DNA of 64,000 nt from the NCBI GenBank assembly GCA_030248225.1, contig JASANE010020350.1, positions 1 through 64,000 on the forward strand, written 5' to 3'. A program made the translations under genes and the position numbers. Of this stretch, positions 12,900 through 24,444 are shown piece after piece. The notes beneath the pieces are model-generated. The model did no database searches. It saw only the letters and a program-made list of their open reading frames with translations, and had not been told where the DNA came from. Numbering within the stretch: position 1 is the stretch's first letter; each line of letters begins with the position of its first letter. Source of the DNA: Trileptium ribeirensis. Taxonomy: Eukaryota > Nematoda > Enoplea > Enoplida > Thoracostomopsidae.

Positions 12900-13979
12900 T
12901 CATTCCCCTAGGATCGTTGAGTCCAGGTCAACGACGGACAGCTCCAGATACATAAGCAGAGACTGGTAGCGACAGTTGCGGTGGGTTATTGATGGGTACT
13001 GCGGCGCGTGGCGGTGACATGCAGTCTCGTGCAAAGTGGCCAGGTTCTCCACATCTAAAACCCGGCGGCTGGGGTGGGCGAGGACCGGAACGGGCGCGTT
13101 GCGCGTGTCGGGGACAAATGGCTGCGCGAGAGCATTGAATTGGTGTGCAGGTTCGACTCGTTTGTCAATTACATTAAGTAGGTAATTTGATAGTATCATT
13201 ATTGGTATCGTGTTTCCGGCGATGATCCTCGAAGACAGATTGAAGCTGTGTGACAAAACCTTCGGTCCCATCCTCAAGCAAAGCTTTGACAGTTTTGGTG
13301 CTTCGCGGCTTTACTAGCGGTGCTGACTGTATCAGGTTCTGGACAATCAGCAATTGCATTATTATAGCGCTTAGTGACAGCAATAGTATCCTGAAAAGTT
13401 CCACACTCATGAATCTGATTCATTACTTGCCTACGGAGCTCAGGTCGTCAACCTCGCTGAAAGAACTTACGTAGCATTGAATCACGCTGCCGAGGCTCAA
13501 TATCGGGAAACGCGTTGTCAAACAACCTTTGCAGTTCCAACCCATATATGGTGGCTGGTTCGGCAGCCCCCTGTTGTCTAGTACACAATCCTGAAAGTGA
13601 TTTGTCAGGTCGGTGAGAAGAAGAAAATAGGAAGCGGAGATTAACCACAAGTCCGTTGAAACTTTGGCGCTTCGCTGGAGTAAGCCTTCGAAGGTTTCCC
13701 TGGCCGGTACGCGCAATACGGCTGGCTACAGATGAGTTTTCGACGTTCATCCCATCCATTAGCTTTAGCGAACCGATTATACATAAGAATCCAATCCTCA
13801 AAATCTTGTCCCCCTGGTTTCCCGTCAAACGCGGGATATCCCGAGGGATACCAGTGGAACATTGTTACACTTAGTAACCAAATGGTGAAGTATGGCACCA
13901 GTTGGATCCGTTTCCGGGTCCGGTGGTTCGGGCAGCTCTCAACGTCGTGGTCGTCCATTGGGTCGAGGCGAAGACGCAA
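12900..13979 (-). pseudogene. Broken gag (capsid and nucleocapsid remnants)
   Basis: The minus strand just inside the 5' LTR encodes pieces of an LTR-retrotransposon Gag, the protein that packages element RNA into particles. The capsid-like text runs through FDGKPGGQDFEDWILMYN (13979-13641 frame), continues after a frameshift as GLELQRLFDNAFPDIEPRQR (13828-13448 frame), then shifts again through a segment containing TFQDTIAVTKRYNNAIADC. A C-terminal zinc knuckle follows at 13021-13053. The order and spacing fit Ty3/gypsy-type Gag. At least three frameshifts or stops make it non-functional. The clade is inferred from these short motifs only. Confidence 0.7.
13021..13053 (-). other. Gag zinc-knuckle remnant lacking its first cysteine
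   Basis: The minus strand reads GFRCGEPGHFARDC. The last three ligands of a CX2CX4HX4C knuckle are present with correct spacing, but the first Cys is replaced by Gly (TGT to GGT is the simplest change). This identifies nucleocapsid and confirms the reading strand of the element. Confidence 0.75.
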
Positions 13980-14032
13980 GTGGGCGTTCCTCGCTGTCGG
14001 GATAAGACCAAGAGTTATTGTTGGTTCTCAAC

Positions 14033-15801
14033 TGATTTTCCAAGTAAAGTTCATTCCCTATCAAATTTGTGACCGTGATCAACCCAGGGAAAAATTCTCT
14101 GAAATCCTAACTCGGTTCAATAGGCTTGAAAATGATGGATCCATCGCATCCAAAATATGTTTTGTGTTCTATCTATGATCACGGGGAACCAGAGAGACTT
14201 CGACCGAAACTTTCCTAACTAAGATTCGCACTAGAACCCGGTCAGATGTTGGTTATTCCAGGTCTTATTTAGTGCAGCATTTCTTCGAGCAGAGGGGACG
14301 GCCATGTGGCGGACGGAGAAATCAACTCAACGGACAATTACTTGCTACAATCAAACTCAGCAATTATATGGATAATGTTTGCAAATGATTGACCTATTCA
14401 CACCTAACCTTGGGGAAATTAAACCCCTTATTGTCGTCCTAACTCCACACCCTTACTTACATTGTCGGTCCCTGCGGGCAGCACCAGCTTGTACCCTTCA
14501 CGTGGCACTGGACGCCACGTGGATTACTCGTCGTCCATCCGATCTAAGTCGTCGTGCAAAACAAAATTAAAACGTCGTTGAAATAATAAGTAACATATCC
14601 ACGGAAACGGTCAGTAAGGTCGACCGAACTCCGTGGTGTCGAAGTCAAACTGATTCACTGATATTGTGCAGTTGTCCTAACCTCGAAATTCTCTCCCATC
14701 TGTTAAGGTCTAAATTTTGTCGCCGTCCAATCGGAGGCGATTTTTTATCGCCCCGTATTTGCAATTTTATGTCCGATCGCCAATTGGAAAAGTTCCAAAA
14801 GTTTGGAATTTCGGCGCTTACCGTAAACCACGAGTTGCTTAAGGAGAGTCCAAAACAATAGAGGGACATCTGCGAAATTGGGGCGAAGGTCGAAATTTCG
14901 CCCATCGTTTTCATTCTTTTTAATCCCTTGTTTACGTCTGGAGATGCAGACGATCCCACGTCAAAACGAAATTCCTAAAAGATGGAGTGCTAAATTATTA
15001 AGAAAATTATAGTTTAAATCAAAGTTAAAATATTGATAATTATTAATAATATCGAACAATACAAAATTCATTTGTTCTTCCCAACAGACTCACAGGTAAA
15101 CGTGTAATGTTTACCTGTTGCTGCGTGAGCTCCATAGGGAAAGACAATCGGTATGCCAACGTTGACACCGAGGAACAAAGGGTGGCCCGGAATTCATTGG
15201 AGTTAAATAATCCTTGTAGACAGACACAACGTGTAATGTCTGCACGTGCTGGCATAGTTAGACTAGAGCTTCAACGACAAAATGTGGGTCGAAGATCATG
15301 ACTAATCTGGGTGTTTGTATTTATCCTGAGTTCAAATTTCCATGAGACTGCAATCGCGTCATAGGCGTGCCGGGGGGGACTCACCGCAGAACGGGACCTT
15401 CCCGAGGGCCAGGAATGAGGCACCCCCTGTGGAATCTCCCGCCGAAAGGACACCCCCGCCTGGGATCCACTGGGGCCACGGCCGACCTCCAAACCTTCGC
15501 CCTTGTTACCCTATATACCTATGTACCTACATACGTTTCTAAATTCGTAAAACTTACGAATTTAGTCGCTGTTTGTTTTTATTTTACTATATATAGGTAT
15601 ATATATTATTTATATAGTTATATATGTCTATCCTTTGTTTTTATTTTCTTACGTATATATATAGATACATATATTGATTCATAAAGTTTTATATTAAAAT
15701 TATTAATATTACTAATTATTAAGTTAATGTTTTAATTAATATTTTAAAGACAAAGAGAAAAGAACGAGACATGGAAAAGGGACAGACAGAGAAGGAGAAC
15801 A
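14033..15801 (-). repeat. LTR copy 2 (5' LTR of the minus-strand element)
   Basis: This is the partner of 6587-8327, bordered by TG and CA, and the gag remnant begins about 55 bases inside it on the minus strand. No clear tRNA primer-binding site follows the LTR; the nearest TGG on the minus strand (TGGTCTTATCCCG) lies about 25 bases in. An inner block at 15101-15304 is flipped relative to copy 1. Confidence 0.8.
15093..15304 (-). other. Flipped LTR inner block with a hairpin at its left junction
   Basis: The block corresponds to 7624-7829 in reverse complement. Its left junction carries a perfect 9-bp inverted repeat with a 7-base loop (CAGGTAAAC at 15093-15101, GTTTACCTG at 15109-15117). 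In copy 1 only one arm (7813-7821) is present, so the second arm marks a short duplication at the inversion breakpoint. Confidence 0.75.
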
Positions 15802-17994
15802 GTTGGAATCAGTGGTGTCGGGGCTATACAATGATGTATTAAACTCTCACCGGAGTTACTCCTGGAACAGGACGGCGCAGTTCCAACGCTCCTGATCGAG
15901 TGATTTTGATAAACATGAAGAGTGCGGACGCGTTTTCGCCGTGCCCAATGTACCAATAAAGGGGAGGATCGTAACGTGATGGCACTCTTGGGTTATAGAT
16001 TCGATGAATTGATACCATGATACCCAAAGGGCCGATCTAGGGCCTTCCGTAGAAAATCGTAAAGAGTTGTAAACTCGGTGATTACATTGTTCAGGAGCCG
16101 ATTTAGCCCAAATCGGTCGGAATTACAGCCGTATCAGGTTAGATTGAACATTTTATGTCAGCAACCGAACGGGACGATATTCACTCAGATTCTAGCGTGA
16201 CTCAGGATAAAAGTAAGGTGGACAGAGTGATTATTCGGTTTAAGCAAATGACAACAACCGTACCTAGCGTAAGCAGCGGTTGTTTAGACGGATGAGAAAT
16301 AAAATTGCTAGCATAGCTTAATAACATATGGACTGATTTTGCTCTAATAGACCTCATTGGAAAGCCCATTTAATTCTGCACCGAAAAGTATTCGGGGCAT
16401 GATTTCGCATTTCGAAGCAGTAACCGGCTACGGCTCGTTGATGCCACGTCCGGTTCATTCGTTTACCAAGATCCAAATTTGTTGTTTCCGCTTTCATTGT
16501 TGTTTTCCTTTTAGCTCCATCATGTAAAGAAGTTTTGGTTAGGCTAATTAAAATTAATATTTTGATACTTCACTACTCCCAACGAATTTTTGTGTCATTG
16601 CCGTTCGTCATTCGGCGAACAGCCACTGTCGATCGATGCATAGCGAGCGGCCGAGAAGCCTCCGATTCTCGAACGGTCGTTATTTTGATCTTAAGTGTTT
16701 AAGAATGTACTCAAGAAGTTCTGACCTGGTTGAAATATCTAGAAACCTAAACATTTTCCTATGGTTGGTTCAATTCAGCGCTATTTTAATTTTTAATTTT
16801 CTCATCTTTTGACACGTTTCCTAGATTCGACACGCGCACAAATAAAAAGGAAAACGTGGCATATACGACGGACCATTATAGCGACATGAAAAACAGTTAA
16901 GATTACATACGACATAACAACGGACAAGATTGTACGAGTAATACGAATCCATGGCGCTACAGGGGTCAGGTTCGCATGACGAAACACCGGGCCGGGTCGT
17001 TTCGAAACGTTAATTTTCGGGCTTTATAGTGTTCATCACGGCCTTGATGAGAGCAGAGCCAAGCGTAACACACCGGAACGGTCCGTTACATTATAGCGTA
17101 TAACATTTAAAATATACTCTTTATGGTAACAAATTGTTGCAAAGAACGGATTTTAGTGGAAGGGCATTTTGTGCCAACATCTCCTGCAGTGTATTTAAGA
17201 TGGGGCGTGGAGGGGGGAGGGTGGCGTGAAAACCAAGACTTTAGCGCCGTATATGTTCACCTCAGAGCCAAATTTTAATAAATGCCCCTAAAAGTGAAAT
17301 TCTTAAAATTTTTACAAAGTAGGTTTTTGCTTGTTGGGTGTGAACGATATATATTTATGCGGCGTTTGCGTTATACATTGCCCGGCGTGTGGAACATTTG
17401 TCTATCATTGGTCATTCCAACACCAGTCAAAATACGGTCTCATATAAACCATAGTGTTTTGTAATAGCGTACACAGCTGGTGGTATGTACAAATATGTGT
17501 ATCTTCAACATCTGGTAAAGTGTTAATATATTTAGCATTGCTCTATGTGAATTAAAAACCAAGTGTAATTATGCTTAATACGTGGCGTAATAATATGCTT
17601 ATTGCGAAGTTTTAGTATAATTTAGTACTTAATATTAGGCTTTCGTAATGATAAAAACATTTAGGCATAGCTATGCTAGCTCTATTATTGCAGCAAAGAT
17701 AAAGCTACTTTGTATTTAGTGAATGTTATGATTAAATTTGAAAACCAGAATTGGTAAAGTTTTTTCGTCTCCGGAAGCATTGCTTATGTTAAGTATAAAA
17801 ACTGGTAAAATATAAATTTATTGTGATATATATTATATATTCATTATATATATTTATCTGTATATCTATATAATTTATAATTATACTTAAATATATATAA
17901 TAATAAATATATAAGTCTTTCATATGCAACAGCATATTGCAGATAATAAATTTTATGCAATGAACATAACTCCAAACTAGCACAAATCGACTAA
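15802..17994. other. Intergenic, no recognised feature
   Basis: No gene, RNA gene or repeat family was recognised. Composition drifts from the G+C-richer left part of the window to strongly AT-rich DNA after about 17.4 kb. The short frames show no motifs. Confidence 0.5.
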
Positions 17995-18537
17995 TGCGCG
18001 AGTAAACTTAAAATGCGCCCATCGACTATCCTATTTTGTAAAAGCCGATAGCGAAGCGCAAACCATTGTTACGGAACAAATGTGGAAATTTCATCGACTT
18101 TTCGATAACAGAAAATTGGCAAAATCAGAAACAAGCACTAAAATTACAGTTTGTCTTCGAACAGAATTTTGACGATTTTGAATTTGCAGTGAAAGCTGTT
18201 ATCGAACGCCTATCAGCTTCTGATTCGTATTTGTCTGTGTTCGCGAACAAATTTAACGCAATACTGACGTCACAAATCAATCGTTCATATCGTTTACGTT
18301 ACAGTGTTCGCGAACAAATTCAGCGAATCCAAATCGGTAGATTTTCGTTCGCAAAAATTCGGTAATTTTCTTTGAATTTTCGCGAACACAAATTTCCCGG
18401 ATTACTATCACAGAGCTTTGTGTTCGCGAACGGTTTTGCGCCGCATTATGGTTTACCAAAAAACGTTCAGTAACAGATTTTTAACCGAAATAGCAAAATA
18501 GGATTATTGATGGGCGTGGGTTAAGTTTACTCTCGCA
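17995..18537. mobile_element. Non-autonomous TIR transposon (543 bp), GTTCGCGAAC family, small copy
   Basis: The ends form inverted repeats of about 45-50 bp. The left end is TGCGCGAGTAAACTTAA then TGCGCCCAT and ATCCTATTTTG; the right end, reverse-complemented, is TGCGAGAGTAAACTTAA then CGCCCAT and ATCCTATTTTG. A TAA triplet sits directly outside both ends (17992-17994 and 18538-18540), as expected for a 3-bp target duplication like those of PIF/Harbinger elements. The interior has exact GTTCGCGAAC palindromes at 18239, 18306 and 18422, plus TTTCGCGAAC at 18378 and several half-sites. No transposase is encoded. Assignment to PIF/Harbinger rests only on the TAA duplication and is tentative. 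Confidence 0.8.
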
Positions 18538-18835
18538 TAACAGCAAAAAGCGGTACGTCCAAACTGACATAGAGGAGTGATAGTAGTGGACTTACGTTCC
18601 TTTGACCTTGGCAAGCAAATTTCCAGCCGGACATACGTTATGTTTATCCTGGTTCGTCACTTTAAGTCTATGCAAATTATCATTCATTTTCAGAAGATTT
18701 ATTATCTAGGCACTGCTAATATTAGAAATGTTTCATATATATTACAACGAGTAAAACAAGTTGTCAGTAGATTTAATATATGGCGGATAACACTAATGAA
18801 GTATTGGTCGCTTAGGACAATAAAAGCGAAGGGTT

Positions 18836-19483
18836 TTGACACTATTGTGCACTTCCATGCACAAAGGTGACAATATTACAACACCAAGACAAAATTACAA
18901 GAGGTCTCAAGACCTGATAAATAGAATTATTGTCGAGGTAACAAAAACAGCAACAACCGCCGCAATGGAAGCAGTAATGGAATATCTCGAAAACGTGATA
19001 AAAAATCTAATCTCGTTATCGTCGGTTGGCCTGAATAAATCAGTTAGCTCTGATATACAGCAAAATACTTTGGATAAAGCCAATATTGATGATTACTGCT
19101 CCAAGTTAAATATACCTGTGGATTCTATTATCACCAATTTTCGCGATGGTAAAAAAACCAACGGCTCTCGGATTATCAAAGTGTGCTTTGCTGAATGCAA
19201 GGTTATTGAACGTAAAGTTTTTCTATTCCGTGCCTCGCATTTTATGAAAACCGATGAAGATTTCACGTCTGCTTAATTTAATCCTTTTGTTCGTCCAGAT
19301 ATGACTCGTAAACAGCGGATAGTGGATGCAATTTTACGTTCTGAATTAAAAAAGCGCAGAGCTGCGGGTGAACACAATCTTATTATCCGTGATGGAAGAA
19401 TTATTACACAGCTCGGTCAGCGCAGTTGGAAAACCGCTAAACGCTGGGCTCAACGGACATTCTGTTTCATTTATTCTTATTAA
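18836..19483 (+). pseudogene. LINE ORF1-like protein, one in-frame stop
   Basis: The frame reads through a helical N-terminal part (a Val/Ala/Thr-rich stretch, then MEYLENVIKNLISL), followed by a region like the RNA-binding domain of LINE ORF1 proteins (RKVFLFRASHFMKTDEDF). A single TAA at 19274-19276 interrupts it. The same frame continues with RPDMTRKQRIVDAILRSELK and GEHNLIIRDGRII, the Arg/Lys-rich C-terminal signature of these proteins. It probably coated element RNA. The stop makes this copy inactive. Confidence 0.65.
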
Positions 19484-20792
19484 CGCAAGATCGCTTAGAA
19501 ATAGAATTCCTGATTTACTTTATTTATTACACTAGTATCAATCAACTGTTTTTGATATAACTGAATCTTGGCTAAATTCAGACGATTCTAATGCCATATT
19601 TTCTGAATTTGCTGTTAGTCATAATATTTTTCGGGCTGATAATACTTCTCGTACTAGTAGAAGAGGTGGTGTTATTGTTTTTATGCCCAAGTGTTATCAA
19701 GTTAGTACTTTTGATACAGTTTCTAATAAATTCCTTGATGCATTATGGCCAGTTAGAAATTTGGTCCTTTTTGTTTAAATTTTACAAAAAACTGTTACAG
19801 CTATAGAAATTTTAGACGTGCTAACTATTTTGAAATTCGTAACTTCTTATCGTCTCGAAACTAGCGAATTACTTGATATACTAATGCTGAGAAAACTTGG
19901 TCTGTTTTAAAAAGAGTAATACTGTATTGTATTGATAATTTTGTACCTTGTTTTACTCGAAAATCGGAAAGACATTTGGCTATTTGGTCTACTGCAACTC
20001 ATAAGGCCCACAAAAAACAGCTTCGACTCCATAAAATATGGAAATCAGACCCTTTAAATATATACAAAAAGATATCTTGGAAAAATGCAACAGTTTTTGC
20101 TCGTCATTGTAAGATTCTTGATTGTCTGAATACTGAAACTAGGACAATAAACTCCGGTAATGATGATAGAGTATGGAGTTTTATTCGTAATAAACTTACA
20201 AATCCTAGCAACATCCCTACTCTTAAAAATGGGTCTAGTTCTGTTGTTAAGAACTTGGATAAAGCATACTTGTTTAATGAATATTTTCATTCGATGTTCA
20301 CTAAGATAATGGATTGCCTATATCAGATTTAACTATCAGTGATAAGATTATGCCGGATAGTCACTTTGATGCGAAATTACTTTTGAAAATCATTACTAAA
20401 CTACAGTTGATTGTATTTATTTGGACCTTGCCCGTGCATTCGATTCACTATCGCACCCAAAACTATTGCAGAAACTTTGCGCCTATGGTGTTTTGGGTAA
20501 AAATTTTGCTATACTTTCTGATATTCTTAGTTCTCGTTATCAAATGGTCTATGTTGACAACGTTTATTCATCAATTTTGCCTGTGTTATCAGGTGTGCCT
20601 CAGGGAAGTTCTTTGGGTCCTACATTATTTACTATTTTTATTGATGGAATCGATAAGCACTTTGAATATTTAAAACCGAGGTTATTTGCTGATGATTCCA
20701 AACTATTTTATTCTTTCATACCTGGTTGTAATTTACTTAATGTACAGTGTGATCTTGATAATGTAATTGATTGGTTAGTTATGGTGATATAA
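19456..20792 (+). pseudogene. LINE endonuclease and reverse transcriptase remnant
   Basis: The endonuclease part begins near 19456 and shows LINARSLRNRIPDLL, then ITESWLNSDD (its Glu matches the metal-binding Glu of the family) and RRGGVIVF, with stop codons between. After frameshifts, 19976-20332 covers the linker before the polymerase. The frame 20421-20792 holds reverse transcriptase motif A (YLDLARAFDSLSH), motif B (SGVPQGSSLGP) and motif C (LFADDSKLF). The frame stops about 35 residues after FADD, so the thumb is missing. It cannot encode an active enzyme. Confidence 0.8.
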
Positions 20793-22171
20793 TAAATTCA
20801 ATATTCACAAGTAAAGTTTTGCTATAAAAGGTGTAAAAATCAAAGCGTTCCTAAAATCTTTTATCGTAAAAACTCGATCTTGTTTAAACAAAAAAATTGC
20901 GCTAAAATGGTTATATATAATTCAATTTAAACTTATTTAATTCTAAATTAGTAAAATCCTCATTTTAAATATTGTAATTACAAATAAAATATATACATAT
21001 ATTACTTATTATACACAATGATTGTAATTATATTTTTGTCATGAAATTATTTTTTCAATAATATAAACTTTCCATTTATATTATTTTCTCGTTTATAATA
21101 TCGTTAGGAACAGCAGCAGTCAACTTGCTGTCACAGTTAAGTTCGTGGGTCACTGACTTTAACTACTCTATCATGGTTTTGTTATATGAATAATATGTTG
21201 ACCTCAATGTCGTGGTCGCAGTCATGCGTCCCAAAATTAAATTAAAAATATATATTATGTTTTTTTATCATCTATGTCATCAATTTTATTTTATTGGTTA
21301 ATTATATTTCATTATTTATGGTGTCGCAATATAGTAATACAATATTCAGAATTTTCTAAGTTTAACTATATATATATATATATTGTAAATAACATTTACA
21401 TGTAATAAATACTACATATATATATATATATATAAGTGTAGTTATATATACAAACATAATAAAATGTATTATTTAATATATATAAGTATAGATAAATAAA
21501 CATTAAATATATCAAATATTTTATTTATGTATACTTATATATATATATATGCTGTAATAATATACAGAATAAGTATATGTAAGAATATAAAGAATATTTA
21601 GATGATTTAAATATATATTTATGATATATATTTATAATAATGTGCTACGATTTTATTTTGTAAATTGCGCCACACATTTTGTATCGAATCCATCGAAAGT
21701 CAGCGTTTTATGGCGCATCTCGCGTGATTTTCGATATCAAATTAATTTGAGATTTGAGTTAATTGCTTGTATTTAGGTTGGTACATATATTTATACTTGT
21801 ATGAAGACTAAAATATTAGTATAAAAAATATAAAATCAGCCTAAAAACAACCTTTATATGTCTAGGGAATACGAGAATTCGACAATACACCAGTGTTGTG
21901 AGGATTTTTTACTACTATGCCGTTCAAATTAGCTATAATTGTCAATGTCATTTTTGGTAACTCTCTTCCATATGTAAGCTTTGATGGTTTTAGGTTATTG
22001 GGTACCTTTTGACTCAGGTCGATAAATAAATTCCACTTGTTATTAAAGTATATACTATAGTGAAAGTATAATACGACTGAGCAATTGCTTAATGTGCTCT
22101 ATTTTGAATAATACCACGCCTGATCCACTTATTTAAAAAAATTAGAATTTTGTGACTATTATCAAAATGGC
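20793..22171. repeat. AT-rich low-complexity stretch with TA microsatellites
   Basis: The stretch is very AT-rich, with TA-dinucleotide runs near 21367-21382, 21418-21434 and 21537-21550 and many near-repeats of TATATAT-type words. No gene or TIR element was recognised. Confidence 0.7.
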
Positions 22172-22390
22172 CCATGTTACCTTTAGGGGTCGGGCGTTAT
22201 AACGTTAGAAAAAAGAACATGTTAGAGCGGGTATTCAGGGGGGGCGGCAGTCCTCCGACTTAGAATCGGTCTTAGTATATGGCTCATATAGGTCCCTACA
22301 TTAGCTTAGGCTAAGACTATGACTTAGGCTTAGTATATCGAGAACGGCATATCATGCATTTCACTTCCTCCCCTAAAGGTTACATTGACC
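22172..22390 (-). mobile_element. MITE, CCTTTAGGGG family, copy 1 (inverted)
   Basis: About 215 bp are bounded by inverted ends (left CATGTTACCTTTAGGGG; right, reverse-complemented, CAATGTAACCTTTAGGGG). The interior holds a G/C-tract hairpin and the words CTTAGGCT and TTAGGCTAAG. It matches the 26819 and 49394 copies after reverse-complementing, and partial copies lie at 31388 and 50033. It carries no coding capacity. Confidence 0.75.
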
Positions 22391-24444
22391 ATAAAATTAA
22401 TGATGCATTTTACCTTAACAGTTTGAGTACGGCTTGGTGCGTTTAGAAAATAGTTTTTACAATGAATTTTTATTTCATATAAAATCAGAACACCACCATT
22501 ATATATATATCCTATGATATATATCATATAATATCCCTCATATGTGGCAATCTTTTTTGTACACTAAGGACGGTCTGGTGTCGCGTCAGATGTCAACATC
22601 TTTTACGCTTGTTTGATCCCCTGGTGAGGTTATATGTTTATGTAATTAAAATTTATTATAAAAATGATTACTCTGCACCACTGAACAGAATTGTACAACC
22701 AATTTGATGATTCCTTAGGCACTTATTGACAATTCCAAACGTTCTTCACGGAACCAACATCACAGATTTTTGCACTGGGCATGCACTTTGGTATCAGAAC
22801 CATCATATGTCTTGAAACTGGCTTTCTGCTTCATTCCTTGCCGCTGATACGTGGGTGGTTGAGGCGCAGAATAAATACCAGTTGCAATTATTACTTGGTC
22901 AAAATCGTTGACTGAAATTCGGCGTCATACGTTTTTATCATGGTAGTTGCGGTTGGTGTTCGTGCAAATGAGAAAAGTGTTAATTGCCGCAATATCCATA
23001 ATAAATGGACCGTGAGCCTAGGACTACATATTTTTCTTGTCGGAACACCTGATGAAGTGTGCGTGGAAGTAGGAATGGGTATCGCGTAGTGAATCCCTAA
23101 CCGGATACCCGACCCGACTACGCAACCGGCCACTGAATTAGCTAGCCGGGTACCCGACATTTAACTTTGGTAGTTCTTGTAATCTGCTGCCTTTGCTAAA
23201 GTTTGCGCATCTACGATGTTTAAATTAGGTACACTAATCTGTAAATTCCTCTAGCCTATCATATAATACTGCGCGCTGACATGCAAATAGTGTTAGAAAA
23301 AACGGTCCTAAGAGCCTCCAAAGGTCTAATGCTTGGTCCGAACTGAGTTGTGCAGCTATATATTAAGAACAGTACGGAAGTAGAAAGGTTTAAAGGTGGC
23401 ATTATATAAATATACCGATTGGTAGTTGTAAGGTATTTTTGCACGATAAACATACACGAGCTCGAGGTAAGATATAGACGTGTTATTTCCTTTTGCACGG
23501 AGTAAAAGAGGATTTTGGGCTGTATAAAATCCATAACGAAGTTTGGTTTCCCGAGTTTGGTTTACTAATCTATTGTCATATTGTTACCCTTACACAAGCA
23601 AGGTCTAAAAGCGTTACCTTATATTTTTAGAAAAAAACAGCTTTATGTGAAATCAGCGTCCTGTTTTAGATGCTGATGCCCGACACCTACCCACTACAGA
23701 GCCTTAAGGATATCTTAGCTTATATAAGTATATAAGTTACCGATTAAATTTCAGGGTCAGAATATTGAGGAAGGAACTGTAGCATATTATCTATACTTCT
23801 GAGAGTTTGATTGGAATTTAACCATTTACCTCATGTAGTTGTTCTAGGACAACTAATTACAATACAGCTTAGTCTGTTAATGCAGTTCGTTCCAAAGCGT
23901 ACGTCTAATTAATTGTCCTTTCACGTTGTGATGAGCCTTAACGATCCGAGCAGCATAGTTGTGATGGCTAAGTGGTTAGCTAGCGCAACTCTAAGCCAAA
24001 CTGGCCGATTTCGTGCTATCGTGTGTGCAACAATTTGTTCAACGCTTGTCAAAATGCAAACTCATGAAGCAAGGGGATAATGTTTCTCGCCCCTGAATAT
24101 ATTTATTCTAACTAATTCCCGACATGATTTATAGCCGACAAAATCGAGATTTCAGGTTAATTTCCAATTGTCGGCCATCCTTACACACTATTTTTTTACT
24201 TTTGCTGTTTATGGCCGCAATAAATAGTTCACTCAATTCTTTGCATTTGATATTTGAAACCCTGTGTACACTGTTAAACTTAGTACCGAATGTAGCTAGC
24301 AGCTAAGATCTGGGTATTCGAGCTATATTTCAAATACCGTTGTTCGATCTCGCATTGGAAGGAATATCGTAGTAATATTTAGACATGGTCAAATTTCTCG
24401 ATTCTGTAGTGAAATATTCCGCTACTATATTTTCACTGCTCGAG
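22391..24444. other. Intergenic, no gene recognised; GGGTACCCG-type repeat end near 23075-23160
   Basis: No coding feature was supported. Near 23075-23160 there is a cluster of words such as GGATACCCGACC and CCGGGTACCCGAC, and a similar cluster appears at 25415-25505 in roughly opposite orientation. They could be the two ends of a decayed DNA transposon spanning about 2.4 kb (AGGAATGGGTATCGCG against, on the reverse strand, GCATAGGTACTGCTACCCGG), but identity is low. An A-box-like tRNA word near 23963 has no convincing B-box partner. Confidence 0.35.

Larger units (their letters stand above)
6587..15801 (-). mobile_element. Degenerate, probably non-autonomous LTR retrotransposon
   Basis: Two direct repeats of about 1.74 and 1.77 kb bound an interior of about 5.7 kb. 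On either strand both start with TG and end with CA (plus-strand TGcttttcc or TGattttcc to GGAGAACA). A gag-like coding remnant sits directly inside the upper repeat on the minus strand, so that repeat is the 5' LTR. By eye roughly nine of ten LTR bases agree, so the insertion is not recent. The flanks (GTAAC at 6582-6586, GTTGG after 15801) give no clear target-site duplication. No YxDD reverse-transcriptase, protease or integrase signature was found in the interior, so I read this as a gag-plus-unknown non-autonomous element. An autonomous element too decayed to recognise is the alternative. Confidence 0.75.
18836..20792 (+). mobile_element. Degenerate CR1/jockey-like LINE, 3' truncated
   Basis: Plus-strand remnants occur in LINE order: an ORF1-like protein, an apurinic endonuclease and a reverse transcriptase with motifs A to C. 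The copy has several stops and frameshifts and ends soon after the FADD motif in AT-rich DNA, without the RT thumb region or a 3' tail. LINE copies are normally truncated at the 5' end, so the missing 3' half suggests a later deletion or internal break. CR1-like placement rests on the endonuclease motif ITESWL and the ORF1 layout; the exact clade is unresolved. Confidence 0.8.
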
